45,681 bases of DNA, taken from Acidimicrobiia bacterium. GTDB taxonomy: Bacteria; Acidobacteriota; Vicinamibacteria; Vicinamibacterales; UBA2999. Of this stretch, positions 1 to 8,100 are shown one piece after another; the first letter of the stretch is position 1; each line of letters opens with the position of its first letter. The position numbers and the translations under genes are program-made. Under the pieces are notes generated by a model that did no database searches, was not told the origin of the DNA, and saw only the letters and a list, made by a program, of their open reading frames with translations. Location: contig VFZH01000011.1 of NCBI GenBank assembly GCA_016871255.1, positions 1 through 45,681 on the forward strand, read 5' to 3'.

Positions 1-406
1 TGGCCGATGCGGTCGTAATCACGTAGGCGGTGTCACAACACGCGTCGAGATCGGCCGGCGGATCGGCCTCCTTCGACGGCCGGCAACTGACCGCCTGGAT
101 GACGTACGTCCCCGGGTTCAGCCCCTCGACGCGGAAGTTCCCCGTCCGGGTCGTGAGCGCACAGAGGAGCACCGCGCCTGCCTCATTCAGGACCTGAATC
201 GGCACCTCGGAGAGCGGCCCCGAGGGTCCGATGAGGATCCCCTCGATCCGTCCGCGACCCGTGAACTCCTGCCTGGGTTGCTGCGCCAGCGCCGGCGGCA
301 GGGCCAGGAGAACTCCAAGCAGGAGACCCAGCACTCTACGTATGCAACCCCTGGAGAACGCCGGGGCGACACAAGTAACGGAAACCGGGACTACAGATCT
401 GCTCAT
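1..406 (-). CDS. Secreted protein, N-terminal part (carboxypeptidase-regulatory-like domain), runs off left edge
   Basis: This open frame starts at ATG 404-406 and continues through the window edge, so only about 135 residues are visible. The first 41 or so residues form a long signal peptide: a basic stretch (RGCIRR), a hydrophobic core (VLGLLLGVLLALPPALA) and a likely cleavage before QQPRQ. The segment after it (GRIEGILIGPSGPLSEVPIQ, then a short segment ending GNFRVEGLNPGTYVI) has the pattern of a carboxypeptidase-regulatory-like beta-sandwich. In Acidobacteriota this often precedes a TonB-dependent receptor or other large surface protein. The C-terminal part is missing, so receptor, adhesin and plain secreted protein cannot be told apart. 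It lies 44 bp downstream of the NtrC-like regulator on the same strand. No Shine-Dalgarno precedes the ATG; a TAAAGT hexamer ends 7 nt before it. Confidence 0.7.
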   Translation of the reverse strand, partial: MSRSVVPVSVTCVAPAFSRGCIRRVLGLLLGVLLALPPALAQQPRQEFTGRGRIEGILIGPSGPLSEVPIQVLNEAGAVLLCALTTRTGNFRVEGLNPGTYVIQAVSCRPSKEADPPADLDACCDTAYVITTASA

Positions 407-413
407 AGTCAGA

Positions 414-419
414 ACTTTA
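414..419 (-). promoter_or_regulatory. Candidate -10 hexamer for the secreted protein
   Basis: On the minus strand TAAAGT lies 7 nt before the ATG at 406. If used, the transcript would begin at or next to the start codon. No convincing -35 is seen, so the call is weak. Confidence 0.3.
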
Positions 420-450
420 TCTCGGCTTGAGCAGACAAGCCAGGTCCATG

Positions 451-1545
451 CTATGCCTTCTCACACCCCGCCCCATCTCGACGAATCGAGAGCTGGCGCA
501 CCTTCCGATACAGGTTGGTGCGCTGAATACCGAGAGCACTGGCCGCTTCGCCCATCCGCCAGCGGTGGCGTGCCAGGGTGCGAACCACGTACTCGCGTTC
601 GAACCGGTCCCGTGCCTCCTTGAGTGTCCCTTGTGTCGTGAAGGCAACATCGATGCCGTCGAGGCTCAGGTTCCGGAGCACATCGAGAACTTTGACCTTA
701 CGCCCCTCGCACCGGTCCACGAGCAGGTCCACGACCCGCTTCAGCTCGGCCACGTTGCCTTTCCAGGGCAGCGCCGCCAGCAGCGCCACCGTCTGTCTGG
801 ATGGCGCAAACTGCGGAGCCTGTCGCGCGACAGCGGCGTCGACGAACAAATCACGAATCAGCCGGCCGACGTCACCCTGCCGGCGACGCAGCACAGGGAG
901 CCTGATGGCGGGCCGTGACAGGTGTCGCCGAAGCACAGGCGTCAGCGGATCGCTGAGCGATCGGTCCCCCGAAGGATCGAGGGACGCGATCACGAGCGAC
1001 TGAACCGATGCTCGCTCCCGCATGCCTCGGCCGTCCTCGACCCATATTTCGCCGTCACGGAGGACTCGCGCCAACGTGGCCTGCGCCCGAGGGGCCAGTT
1101 CCTGGACGTCGCGGAGGAACAGCGTGCCCCCGAGCGCCTGATGGACGGGGCTCCCGGCATTCGTGACCGCCAACCCATCGGGGCCCACGCTCCGGTCGCG
1201 CCAGCAGGCCCCGAAGAATGCCAACCCGATGTCCCCACAGGCCGAACAGTCCAGCACCACAAAGGGGCGGTCGCTCCGAAAACTGCGGGTCTCAGCGTTC
1301 AACAGCGTCGCGAGTTCCGTCGGCTGGCCCGGGACGAGCGCGCGGTGAAACGCCCGCGCCGTCAGCTCGCGCCCGGTGCCGGCCTCTCCCGTGATCAGCA
1401 GTCCACCGCGACCCCGAAGCGCCTCGCTGAACTGCGAAGCCGCCTCAGACATGTCATATGACCGAAACATGCGCGGGAGCTGGCGTCGGGCGAGGCCGCC
1501 CCGGGGGCGTTCTACCGGCGATATATTGGCTGTAACTTGTTGCAT
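451..1545 (-). CDS. NtrC-family AAA+ regulator with Fis-type HTH, degenerate ATPase motifs
   Basis: A 364-residue protein with the layout of a bacterial enhancer-binding protein: an AAA+ region at about 35-270 and a Fis-like helix-turn-helix at about 320-355 (AASALGIQRTNLYRKVRQL). There is no recognisable receiver or sensory domain. The key motifs are altered. Walker A reads GEAGTGRE, with Arg for the essential Lys. Walker B reads GGTLFLRDV where family members have LFLDE. The GAFTGA loop that contacts sigma-54 is absent (the region reads FFGACWRDRS). It therefore probably binds DNA without acting as a sigma-54 ATPase; this is inference. ATG 1545 lies 7 nt after the upstream lipoprotein's stop codon and has no Shine-Dalgarno. 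The secreted-protein gene follows 44 bp downstream and is a natural candidate target. Confidence 0.8.
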   Translation of the reverse strand: MQQVTANISPVERPRGGLARRQLPRMFRSYDMSEAASQFSEALRGRGGLLITGEAGTGRELTARAFHRALVPGQPTELATLLNAETRSFRSDRPFVVLDCSACGDIGLAFFGACWRDRSVGPDGLAVTNAGSPVHQALGGTLFLRDVQELAPRAQATLARVLRDGEIWVEDGRGMRERASVQSLVIASLDPSGDRSLSDPLTPVLRRHLSRPAIRLPVLRRRQGDVGRLIRDLFVDAAVARQAPQFAPSRQTVALLAALPWKGNVAELKRVVDLLVDRCEGRKVKVLDVLRNLSLDGIDVAFTTQGTLKEARDRFEREYVVRTLARHRWRMGEAASALGIQRTNLYRKVRQLSIRRDGAGCEKA

Positions 1546-1551
1546 TACAAA

Positions 1552-1557
1552 ATTATT
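1552..1557 (-). promoter_or_regulatory. Candidate -10 for the NtrC-like regulator (leaderless arrangement)
   Basis: AATAAT on the minus strand is followed by exactly 6 nt and then ATG 1545. It sits in a short AT-rich patch that overlaps the lipoprotein's stop codon. The spacing would start the mRNA at the ATG. No good -35 is visible. Confidence 0.35.
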
Positions 1558-2215
1558 GTGTCGTATGACCTACAATCTGGTTCTGAAGCCCTTTTCCGTC
1601 GGTGTCCCGCTCGACCAGGACGACTTCTCCACTCTCGCCGTAGGTGAAACGGAGGGTTGGAACGCCGAGTCCGGCGTGGTCGAAGGCCGCCGATGCCACC
1701 GAATAGGTCTGTTGACCATTCGTCGACGGTGTGTTGAGGCGGTAGGTCTCCCACTTGTCCGGCCGCCCGTCGCCGTTCGTATCCTCCTGGCTGCGCTCGA
1801 GCCTCCAGTCCGCGTAGAACTCAAGCCGGTCGAAGACGCCGTCTCGCCGGGTGGACACCTCGATGCGTTCAAGGCTTCCCGTAGGGTCGTAGAAGGCGAC
1901 CGAGTCCATCACACCGTCGTTTCTGGAGGCGAAACCCACCTTTTCGAGCGTGCGATCCGGAGTGTAGAAGTCCCACCGCTCCGCGTGCCCGTTCTCGTCG
2001 AGATCCAACTCGACGCGCACGACCCGGCTGCCGTCCATGACGCTGACGGAATCCCGCGTGCCGTTCCGCGTCAGATCCACATCGAGCCGAACCAGCCGGC
2101 CGGTCTCTGGATCGTACTCCGCGGTTGGCGGGGCACCATCAGGCGCGGGCGTACACGCCACGGCCAGAAACGGAGAGACGAAAAGCAGCGACAGGATTCG
2201 GGAGCGATAAGGCAG
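1553..2215 (-). CDS. Repeat-containing lipoprotein, probable CTG start
   Basis: Function not recognised. From GTG 2161 the frame begins directly at ACTPAP, which would remove any signal peptide. The same frame read from CTG 2213-2215 gives a basic start (LPYRSR), a hydrophobic core (ILSLLFVSPFLAVA) and a lipobox-like LAVAC. No ATG, GTG or TTG lies between the in-frame TGA and GTG 2161, so CTG is the best start, with a purine-rich GAGAGG about 8 nt upstream. The mature part has roughly 20-24 residue imperfect repeats with D/N-G-D or N-G motifs (RNGTRDSVSV, DENGHAERWDFY, RNDGVMDSVAFY, TNGDGRPDKWETY), suggesting a beta-hairpin repeat, possibly calcium-binding. It leads a two- or three-gene minus-strand transcript with the regulator. 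The CTG start is inference; the open frame is seen. Confidence 0.65.
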   Translation of the reverse strand: MPYRSRILSLLFVSPFLAVACTPAPDGAPPTAEYDPETGRLVRLDVDLTRNGTRDSVSVMDGSRVVRVELDLDENGHAERWDFYTPDRTLEKVGFASRNDGVMDSVAFYDPTGSLERIEVSTRRDGVFDRLEFYADWRLERSQEDTNGDGRPDKWETYRLNTPSTNGQQTYSVASAAFDHAGLGVPTLRFTYGESGEVVLVERDTDGKGLQNQIVGHTTQ

Positions 2216-2318
2216 CGCTTCGCCCTCTCACCTACACGCAGGGCCGCGGATCGATAGGCCCATTCGAGCGACTGCACACACGATGCCAGCCTGGCCCGAA
2301 AGCGTTATCGGCTGATCA

Positions 2319-2346
2319 ATTGTAGGACGTAAGCCCGGTGTGTCAA
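2319..2346 (-). promoter_or_regulatory. Strong sigma-70-type promoter upstream of the lipoprotein
   Basis: On the minus strand a perfect TTGACA (-35, 2346-2341) is followed by a 16-nt spacer and TACAAT (-10, 2324-2319, five of six consensus bases). Transcription would start near 2312, giving a leader of about 97 nt before CTG 2215. A short leader frame of 11 codons (ATG at about 2260) ends at the TGA just before the GAGAGG. Confidence 0.7.
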
Positions 2347-2378
2347 GGAAACGACGGCTGGATCCGAACTGATACCGA

Positions 2379-3455
2379 TCACACCGGAAGCATCGCGGCT
2401 TCGGTGTCGTGGACCGCCGCGGTGGCCGGGGATCGGTCTCCGGCGAAGAATGTGTCCACGATGTCGTGCACTTCCGCGATTGAGGTCGCGGTGTTGATGC
2501 GAGTCCGCATCGTCGAGCCGCCCTCCAGCCCCTTCGAGTACCACGCCGCCAGCGCCCGAATCTTGTTGATGACCCATTTCTCCCGGCCTCGGGCCGGCGC
2601 GGCAGCCTGCACGGCCGCCGCGTGGCGGAACCCGGGTGCCTCGGCCTCCTGGTCGTCCAGCAGCAGGTCGATGTACTGGTGGAGGAACAACGCCCGGTCG
2701 GCCATGGTCACGGTACGGGCCGGCCGGCCGGCAGCCAGGTCGGCGGCCTGGGCCAGGATCCATGGATTTCGAAGCACTCCGCGGCCAACCAGCACGCCGC
2801 TCACGCCGCTCTGCAGGCGCCGAACCACCTGGTCCGGCTCCACGCAGTCGCCGCTGCCGAGCACGGGAACGGGACTGCGGCGTGCGATCTCCGCAACGAA
2901 CTCCCAGTCGGCGCTGCCGGAGTACGACTGTTCGGCGGTCCGCCCGTGCACGGCCACCGCGGCAGCGCCGGCATCGGCCACACGCTGGACCAGCTCGGGG
3001 GCGTTGCGCTGCCCATCGTTCCAGCCCGCACGCATCTTGACGGTCACCGGAATGCGCACGGCCTTCGTCATGGCGCGCACGATGGCCGCAGCATGCGCGG
3101 GATCGCGCATGAGGCTGCACCCGGCGTGGTGCTTCGCGATCTTCGGCACCGGGCACCCCATGTTCACGTCCACGATGTCTGCGCCGAGGCGCTCGACGAC
3201 CTGCGCCGCGGCCGCCATCTTCTCCGGGTCACCGCCGAAGACCTGGATGGAGACGGGGCGCTCTTCCTCCGTGTACTCCGCGTATTCCAGCGTCCGGTCG
3301 ATTCCGCGGACCAGGCCCTCGGAGCTCACCATTTCGGTGACGACCAGGCCGCATCCGGTGTGCCGCTTCACGAGCCGGCGGAAGGCCGAATCGGTCATCC
3401 CGGCCATCGGCGCCACGACGAACGGGGTGGTCAACTCGACGGGTCCGATCTTCAT
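2379..3455 (-). CDS. dus: tRNA-dihydrouridine synthase (DusB-like)
   Basis: The enzyme reduces specific tRNA uridines to dihydrouridine with FMN and NADPH. The N-terminus (VELTTPFVVAPMAGMTDSAF) is the classic FMN-binding start of the TIM barrel. DVNMGCPVPK carries the active-site Cys. VAVHGRT, VPVLGSGD and VLVGRGVLRNPW are conserved Dus signatures. The length of 358 residues is slightly above the usual 320-350. ATG 3455 was chosen because an SD-like GAGGA lies 4 nt before it, overlapping the NusG-like stop codon, and because homology begins there. It is the last gene of the ABC exporter-to-Dus run. The DusB assignment rests on the MGCP context and is less certain than Dus itself. Confidence 0.93.
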   Translation of the reverse strand: MKIGPVELTTPFVVAPMAGMTDSAFRRLVKRHTGCGLVVTEMVSSEGLVRGIDRTLEYAEYTEEERPVSIQVFGGDPEKMAAAAQVVERLGADIVDVNMGCPVPKIAKHHAGCSLMRDPAHAAAIVRAMTKAVRIPVTVKMRAGWNDGQRNAPELVQRVADAGAAAVAVHGRTAEQSYSGSADWEFVAEIARRSPVPVLGSGDCVEPDQVVRRLQSGVSGVLVGRGVLRNPWILAQAADLAAGRPARTVTMADRALFLHQYIDLLLDDQEAEAPGFRHAAAVQAAAPARGREKWVINKIRALAAWYSKGLEGGSTMRTRINTATSIAEVHDIVDTFFAGDRSPATAAVHDTEAAMLPV

Positions 3456-3462
3456 CGCGTCC

Positions 3463-4017
3463 TCAGTACGGGCGCACGTCGGCGGCATCCACTTCGACGC
3501 TCACGGCCTGCCCGATCAGGTCGACCGAGAGGACGAGACGGGCGTGCGCGCCCTTGCGCACGAGGCGGCCGACCACGCCGCGAAGGGGTCCGTGCTTGAC
3601 CTCCACCATCATGCCTTCGCGAATCAGCGGGCACGGATCGTAGGCCAGCTCGCTCTCGACCAGCTGCCGGATGCCCTGGATTTCGTGCTCGGGAATGGGC
3701 GCCAGCTCGCCCTCGAACGACACGATGCTCACGACACCGGCACACTTGAGCACGGGCATCCGCGCAACGGGATCGAAGCGGGCAAAGCAGTATCCCGGGA
3801 ACAGGGGCCAGTCGATCTTCTTCTTGCGGTCCTTCCAGCGGCTCCAGCGAGTCACCGTGGGCAGGAACGTCTCGATCTGCTTGCGCTCGAGCTGGGTGCG
3901 CACCACCTGCTCGTGGCGCGACCGGGTCCAGATGGCGAACCACGCGACGGCCGCCTCGCCGGGGACGGCTTCTGCGCCGGCCGTTGCCGGCACGGCCAGG
4001 TGCAGATCGTCGCTCAC
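3463..4017 (-). CDS. NusG/RfaH/UpxY-like transcription elongation factor
   Basis: A specialised NusG paralogue of 184 residues. The NGN domain (about 25-118) starts at WFAIWTRSRHEQVV and includes the family signature FLPTVTRW and PLFPGYCFARF. The KOW domain (about 128-184) contains VEVKHGPLRGVVGRLVRKG. NusG proteins bind the RNA polymerase clamp; paralogues usually promote antitermination in long polysaccharide operons. Its GTG start overlaps the stop of the upstream chaperone gene (GTGA), suggesting translational coupling. The housekeeping nusG normally lies next to secE and rplK, which are absent here, so this is probably a paralogue. The link to the exporter genes upstream is inference. 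Confidence 0.88.
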   Translation of the reverse strand: MSDDLHLAVPATAGAEAVPGEAAVAWFAIWTRSRHEQVVRTQLERKQIETFLPTVTRWSRWKDRKKKIDWPLFPGYCFARFDPVARMPVLKCAGVVSIVSFEGELAPIPEHEIQGIRQLVESELAYDPCPLIREGMMVEVKHGPLRGVVGRLVRKGAHARLVLSVDLIGQAVSVEVDAADVRPY

Positions 4018-5084
4018 TGGGCCGTTCCGGTGATCGCGCTCCGCTGCTCGAGCGCGATGTCGTACGCCTTCTTCAGCTCCTCGTTGCGCCACTGCACGAT
4101 GGCCTGGCTCCGGAGCCGGTCCACGAACTTCCTGATCTCCACGCCCAGCTTCTCCTGCGACACGCGCTCCGCGATCGCCGGGCGCGCCTCGGCGAACGAC
4201 TGGACCTCCCGCGGACTGCGGCTCTCCAGTTTCAGGATCTGGTACCCGGCAGACACCCGGATCGGAGAGGCCACGTCGCCCACCTCGAGCCCGTCGATCA
4301 GCGCCTGCAGCGGCGGGGCGAGGTCGTTCATCCTGAACGGCCCGATCAGGCCGCCGTTGGCTTTCGACGGTGAATCGGAGACCTCGCCGGCCAGGCGCGG
4401 GAACGGCTCACCCTTGAGCAGCCGCTCGTGCACGGCTGCCGCCTCGGCGCGGGCAGCCTCGTCCTCCGCGACGTTTACCGCGTCGTTGACCACGGCGACA
4501 CCGATCAGGATCTCGCGCAGCGTGACCTCTGCGGGAGTGGAAAAAGCTTCCCGGTTCTCGTCGTAATACGCCCGGGCTTCCTCTTCGGTCACGCTGATCC
4601 GGTTCCGGATTTCCTGCGACTGCACCTGGCTCACCAGCATCTGCCGCTCCATGTTCCGCCGGAGTTCGGCCATCGTCATGCTTTCCTGCGCCAGCGCCGC
4701 CTGGAAGTCGGCGTCGCTCTCGATCCGGTTCTCCTGCTTGATGTTCTCGACGATGCTGGCAAACTGCTCATCGCCCAGCACGTAACCGAGCTCCCGGCCC
4801 CGCTGCACGAGCAGCAGTTCGTCGACGACATTGAGAATGAGCCCGGGCGTGACCTCCTCGACCGCCCTCCTGAGCACGTCGTTGGTGACGTTGCCGCCGG
4901 CGAGCTCGGGGCGCTGGCGGAGCAGGGCGACCTGCCGCTGCTCGAACTCGGATTTGGTGACGATCTCGCCGTTCACCTTGACGACCACCTGCTCGATGAT
5001 CTGGGCGCGGGGCAGAACGGACGCGACCGTGACGACCAGGGCGACGAGCAGCACGGTCCCGGAACGCTGACTTCGGGCTCGCAT
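4014..5084 (-). CDS. Periplasmic peptidyl-prolyl isomerase/chaperone (SurA/PpiC type)
   Basis: A 356-residue exported protein. A basic N-terminus (MRARSQRSG), a hydrophobic segment (TVLLVALVVTVASVL) and a cleavage near PRAQ form the signal peptide. Residues about 30-170 resemble the SurA N-terminal chaperone region (VVVKVNGEIVTKSEFEQR, VDELLLVQRGRELG). One parvulin-type rotamase domain follows at about 180-290 (STPAEVTLREILI, GGLIGPFRMNDLAPPL, VSAGYQILKLESR). E. coli SurA has two such domains. Proteins like this help fold outer-membrane proteins. ATG 5084 was chosen over an upstream ATG at 5108 because GGAGGA lies 6 nt before it. Confidence 0.9.
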   Translation of the reverse strand: MRARSQRSGTVLLVALVVTVASVLPRAQIIEQVVVKVNGEIVTKSEFEQRQVALLRQRPELAGGNVTNDVLRRAVEEVTPGLILNVVDELLLVQRGRELGYVLGDEQFASIVENIKQENRIESDADFQAALAQESMTMAELRRNMERQMLVSQVQSQEIRNRISVTEEEARAYYDENREAFSTPAEVTLREILIGVAVVNDAVNVAEDEAARAEAAAVHERLLKGEPFPRLAGEVSDSPSKANGGLIGPFRMNDLAPPLQALIDGLEVGDVASPIRVSAGYQILKLESRSPREVQSFAEARPAIAERVSQEKLGVEIRKFVDRLRSQAIVQWRNEELKKAYDIALEQRSAITGTAQ

Positions 5085-5112
5085 CACGCTTCCTCCAGTA
5101 GTACCCACCGAG

Positions 5113-5118
5113 ATTCTA
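5113..5118 (-). promoter_or_regulatory. Candidate -10 in the mfd-ppiC gap
   Basis: TAGAAT on the minus strand in the 54-bp gap after mfd would give a leader of about 22 nt that carries the GGAGGA ribosome site. No clear -35 is visible. It would give the chaperone, NusG-like and Dus genes a promoter of their own. Confidence 0.4.
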
Positions 5119-5138
5119 TTCTCCGGGGTCGGCGCCGA

Positions 5139-8100
5139 TCACGCCAGCCGGTCGAGCAGGCCGCGGAGGCGGTCGAACATGCCCCCTGGGGCCCGGGGAT
5201 CGGCCCTGGGCCTCCGGAGCACCTCGGCCTTCGTGAAGCCCGAGCGTACCTCGCTGTCTGTGGCGCGGGCGGTCCACCAGCCGGCGGTGTCCTCCCCGAC
5301 GGCCGCTCCGGAACCCCGTCGCCCGCCAGCCCGGCCGGCCCGCGGCGGCGGGTGATCCGTCGCGGTCAGGTCCAGCTTCAGCGAGGCCGGCGGCACGAGG
5401 GAGACGCCAGCCAGCTCGTGTACCAGCCGGACCAGCGCCTGCGGGTCCACCTTCGTCGTCGGCCGGAACCTGATGGCCACGAGCGACCCCTCGCGGTCGA
5501 TCGCCTCGACGCCGAGGTGATCCGCCAGCACCCGGATTCGGCCGTACTCGGCGAGGTTCAACACGGAGGGCGGCGGCGCTCCGTACCGATCCCGCATTTC
5601 GCCCAGCACGCCCTCCACCTCGTCCGTGGTCCGGGCGCCGGCCACCCGACGGTACAGCGCCAGCCGCTGGTTCATCTCGGGCACGTACGCCTCCTCGATC
5701 CGCAGATCCACCCCCAGGTTCACCGCGGCCCGTGTCTCTTCCTCGACGTCCTCGCCCTTGAGCTCCCGGATCGTCTCGTCGAGCAGTTTCATGTACATCT
5801 CGAAGCCGACGGCATCGATGTGGCCGCTCTGTTCGCCGCCGAGCAGGTTGCCCGCGCCCCGGATCTCGAGGTCTAGCGCCGCGATGCGGAAGCCGCTGCC
5901 CAGGTCGCTGAACTCGCGGATCGCGGCCAGGCGCTTCCGGGCCACGGCCGACAGCGATTCCTGCGGCGGAATCAGGAGGTAGGCGTACGCCGGGCGATCG
6001 GAGCGTCCCACGCGTCCCCGCAGCTGGTAGAGCTGCGACAACCCGTAGCGGTCCGCGCGATTGACGATGATCGTGTTGGCGTTCGGGATGTCGAGCCCGT
6101 TCTCGACGATCGTCGTGGCCAGCAGGACGTCGAAGTCCCGGCTCACGAACCCCATCATCGCCTTCTCCAGCTCCTGCTCCGCCATCTGCCCGTGCCCGAC
6201 GACGACCCGTGCCTCGGGCACGAGACGCTGCACGAGATGGCCGATGGAGTAGATCGACTCCACGCGGTTGTGTACCAGGTACACCTGCCCACCCCGCGCG
6301 AGCTCGTTGCGGATGGCGCGTTCGATCACGGCGGCGTCAAACGTCACGACGTTGGTCTGGATCGACAGCCGGTCCTTCGGGGGTGTCTCGATGATCGACA
6401 TGTCGCGGATGCCGACGAGCGACATGTTCAGCGTGCGCGGGATCGGCGTCGCGGTCATGGTCAGCACGTCCACGCGCCGGCGGAGCTGCTTGATCCGTTC
6501 CTTGTGCGCGACACCGAAGCGCTGCTCCTCGTCCACCACGAGGAGGCCGAGATCCCGGAATCGCACGTCCTTCGACAGCAGCCGGTGCGTGCCGACGATG
6601 ACGTCGATCCGCCCGGCGGCCAGCGCCTCGATCGCCTCCTTCTGTTCCTGCTTCGAGCGGAACCGGCTGACCAGCTCGATGGCGACGGGGAAGCCGGAGA
6701 AGCGCTCGGTCAGCGTCTTCAGGTGCTGGAAGGTCAGCACGGTCGTCGGCGCCAGGAAGGCCACCTGCTTGCCGTCCATCACGGCCTTGAAGGCGGCCCG
6801 CATCGCGACTTCGGTCTTGCCGTACCCGACGTCGCCGCAGAGCAGGCGGTCCATCGGCACGGGCGCCTCCATGTCCCGCTTGATGTCGGCAACCGCGGCG
6901 GCCTGATCCGGCGTGAGCTCGTACGGGAAGGCGTCCTCGAACTCCTGCTGCCAGTGCGTGTCGGGCGGGAAGGCGTGGCCGGGCACGGCCTTGCGCTGCG
7001 CGTAGAGCTTCAGCAGCTCCTCAGCCATGTCGCGCATGGCGCGCTTGACGCGTGTCTTGGCACGCTCCCAGGTCGTGCCTCCGAGGCGATCGAGGGCAGG
7101 CCGCGACCCTCCGCTGTACTTCTGGATCAGATCCAGCCGCTCCACGGGAACGAACAGCTTGTCGTCCGCGGCGTACTTCAGCTCGAGGAACTCCTGCGCC
7201 GTTCCGGCGGCGCCCGCCACGCCGAGCTGCTTGAGCCCGACGAACTCGCCAATGCCGTGATCGACGTGGACGACCAGATCGCCGGCCTTGAGATCGCGGA
7301 GATCGGAGAGAAACGTGCGCGCCAGGCTCCGCCTGGCCTCCGGGCTCCGGCGCTCCTCCTCGAAGAGGTCGCCCTCGGCGAACACCGACAGCCCGGCGTC
7401 CGGCAGGCGGAACCCCCGGGACAGCGATCCGACGCACACGAGCACGGCGGCGGCGTGCGCGTCTTCCGCCCGTTCCACGGGCACGGCGATCACGTCGTAG
7501 TCACGCAGGATCTCGACGATCCGCTCCGCCATCCCCGCCGTGCCTGCGACGAAGAGCGCCGTTTCCCGTCGCGCCCGCGCCTGCGCGATCTCCTCGGCCC
7601 AGCCGGCAATCCGGCCGTGGTACGTCACGGCGGGCTGACACCGCACGTGGCCGGCCTCGTCTCCGATCGCGAGCTCCTCGAGCCCCTCTGCGCGCGCGAG
7701 ATCCGCTTCGACGGCCTCCCATGCGGCGAACAGCTCGCCGGGAGCCGGCACCGCGGACCGGCCGGAGGCGGACGCGGACTCGAAGCTGGCCTCGAGGTGC
7801 GCCCGCGCGCGCCGTCCCTGCTCGTCCACCGCCTCGGCCTCGGACACCAGCACGTGCACGGCAGTGGACGCGCGCAGGTGCTCGATGACCGACACGGTCG
7901 GCTCGCCGGGATCGAAGCGCTCGCGGAGGGGCACGATCGCGACCTGATCGGTGAGGCCGGTCGAGCGCTGCGTAGCACCGTCGAACCGGCGGATCGACTC
8001 CACCATGTCGCCCACGAACTCCAGCCGGACAGGCTGGACGGCTCCGGCCGCGAACACGTCCACGATGCCGCCCCGCACGGTGAACTCGCCGTGTTCGTCC

